From Elizabethkingia miricola (GTDB taxonomy: Bacteria > Bacteroidota > Bacteroidia > Flavobacteriales > Weeksellaceae): a stretch of DNA of 64,000 nt. The stretch covers positions 62,001 to 126,000 of the forward strand of contig NZ_LSGQ01000005.1 of the NCBI RefSeq assembly GCF_001675285.1. Reading direction: 5' to 3'. Shown piece by piece: positions 63,665 to 64,000 of the stretch (the stretch's first letter is position 1; every line of letters begins with the position of its first letter). Position numbers and translations under genes: made by a program. The notes below the pieces were generated by a model. The model did no database searches. It had not been told where the DNA came from and saw only the letters and a list, made by a program, of their open reading frames with translations.

Positions 63665-64000
63665 GTGAAGAATACTTTTGCAGATAAAGTCATAGATTTT
63701 AATAAGACCCTTCGATATTCGGGAAAACTACCGGAAGGATTTAATGTACTGAATCCTTATCTGGACAATCCTGAAACGATGGTTGTGATGCAAAAGTTTT
63801 ATCATAAATATTATAATGATTCAAACCAGCGCAGATTTATAATTGGGATCAATCCCAGTAGACATGGTGCAGGGGTAACAGGAGTTCCTTTTACTGATAC
63901 CAAACGGTTGAATAGTGAATGTGGTATTGAAATGAAATCAGTGCATACCCATGAGGTTTCATCTGTCTTTATGTATGATATGATCAATGCTTTTGGTGGA
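63665..64000 (+). CDS. SMUG2-like uracil-DNA glycosylase (3' end outside window)
   Basis: The frame runs from GTG at 63665 to the window edge (112 codons seen). It shows the SMUG2 pattern VIDFNKTLRYSGKLPEGFNV, FIIGINPSRHGAGVTGVPFT and then DTKRLNSECGI. GINPS is the water-activating loop of the uracil-glycosylase fold, and the family removes uracil or related bases from DNA. An upstream stop rules out a longer start. A TCATGCTGAGCATGGTC repeat lies in the gap after paaZ. Confidence 0.82.
   Translation, partial: MKNTFADKVIDFNKTLRYSGKLPEGFNVLNPYLDNPETMVVMQKFYHKYYNDSNQRRFIIGINPSRHGAGVTGVPFTDTKRLNSECGIEMKSVHTHEVSSVFMYDMINAFGG

Noticed and set aside
1-64000. tRNA or rRNA genes
   Set aside because: No cloverleaf-type sequence or rRNA core was noticed in any intergenic gap; a tRNAscan run would settle it.

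Overview
The window looks like a chromosomal segment of a flavobacterium (Bacteroidota), most likely Weeksellaceae of the Elizabethkingia/Chryseobacterium type. This rests on low GC, weak Shine-Dalgarno sequences, -7 boxes of the TAnnTTTG type, BshA (bacillithiol), GH92/GH89/GH3 glycosidases, DUF2851/DUF4254/DUF4292 proteins and a flavobacterial paa operon whose PaaZ carries a DUF1569 tail. Family names come from reading the translations; no database search was possible.

Layout. (1) 1-2446, minus strand: an MbnP/MbnH-like pair (copper-binding lipoprotein plus di-heme peroxidase, cut by the window edge) and two paralogous small CNGKCYL proteins. (2) 2550-17861, plus strand: a polymorphic-toxin island. 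Two promoter-like palindromic repeats precede two tiny ORFs, a 582-aa protein with a tail-protein-like N-terminus, a 1345-aa unrecognised protein and a 742-aa toxin carrier with its immunity gene. A string of displaced toxin-tip/immunity cassettes follows: a nucleotidyltransferase-like tip, a short tip remnant, and a YwqJ-type deaminase tip followed by YwqK and endonuclease V. SMI1/KNR4 and LemA-like genes close the island. Hairpin terminators separate the cassettes. A 135-bp linker duplication, a duplicated 3' end of the neighbouring pspC gene and a ~230-bp intergenic repeat record how the cassettes were added.

(3) 17873-29486, minus strand: housekeeping genes (PspC, DUF2851, PqqB-like hydrolase, bshA, GH3, ribA, DUF4254, tatA, EnvC-like LytM protein, DUF4292, dut, flippase). 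(4) 29665-42214: dihydroorotase, secreted glycan- and protein-degrading enzymes (GH92, M43, GH89, M1), a dienoyl-CoA-reductase-like SDR, an endonuclease/exonuclease/phosphatase protein, and a tandem array of five cysteine-rich GG-leader peptides. (5) 42392-47843: clpB and an ABC transporter pair.

(6) 47875-63609, plus strand: a complete phenylacetate catabolic cluster (TetR regulator, paaK, paaE, paaA, paaB, paaC, paaD, paaG-like, paaH, paaI, paaJ, paaY, paaZ). A TetR-type palindrome lies just before paaK. PaaK activates phenylacetate, PaaABCDE epoxidises the ring, PaaG isomerises it, PaaZ opens and oxidises the ring, and PaaJ/H complete beta-oxidation. The cluster has been invaded by a GxxExxY gene between direct repeats, a REP-associated transposase between 33-bp palindromes, and inverted-repeat spacers. 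The window ends inside a SMUG2-like uracil-DNA glycosylase gene.
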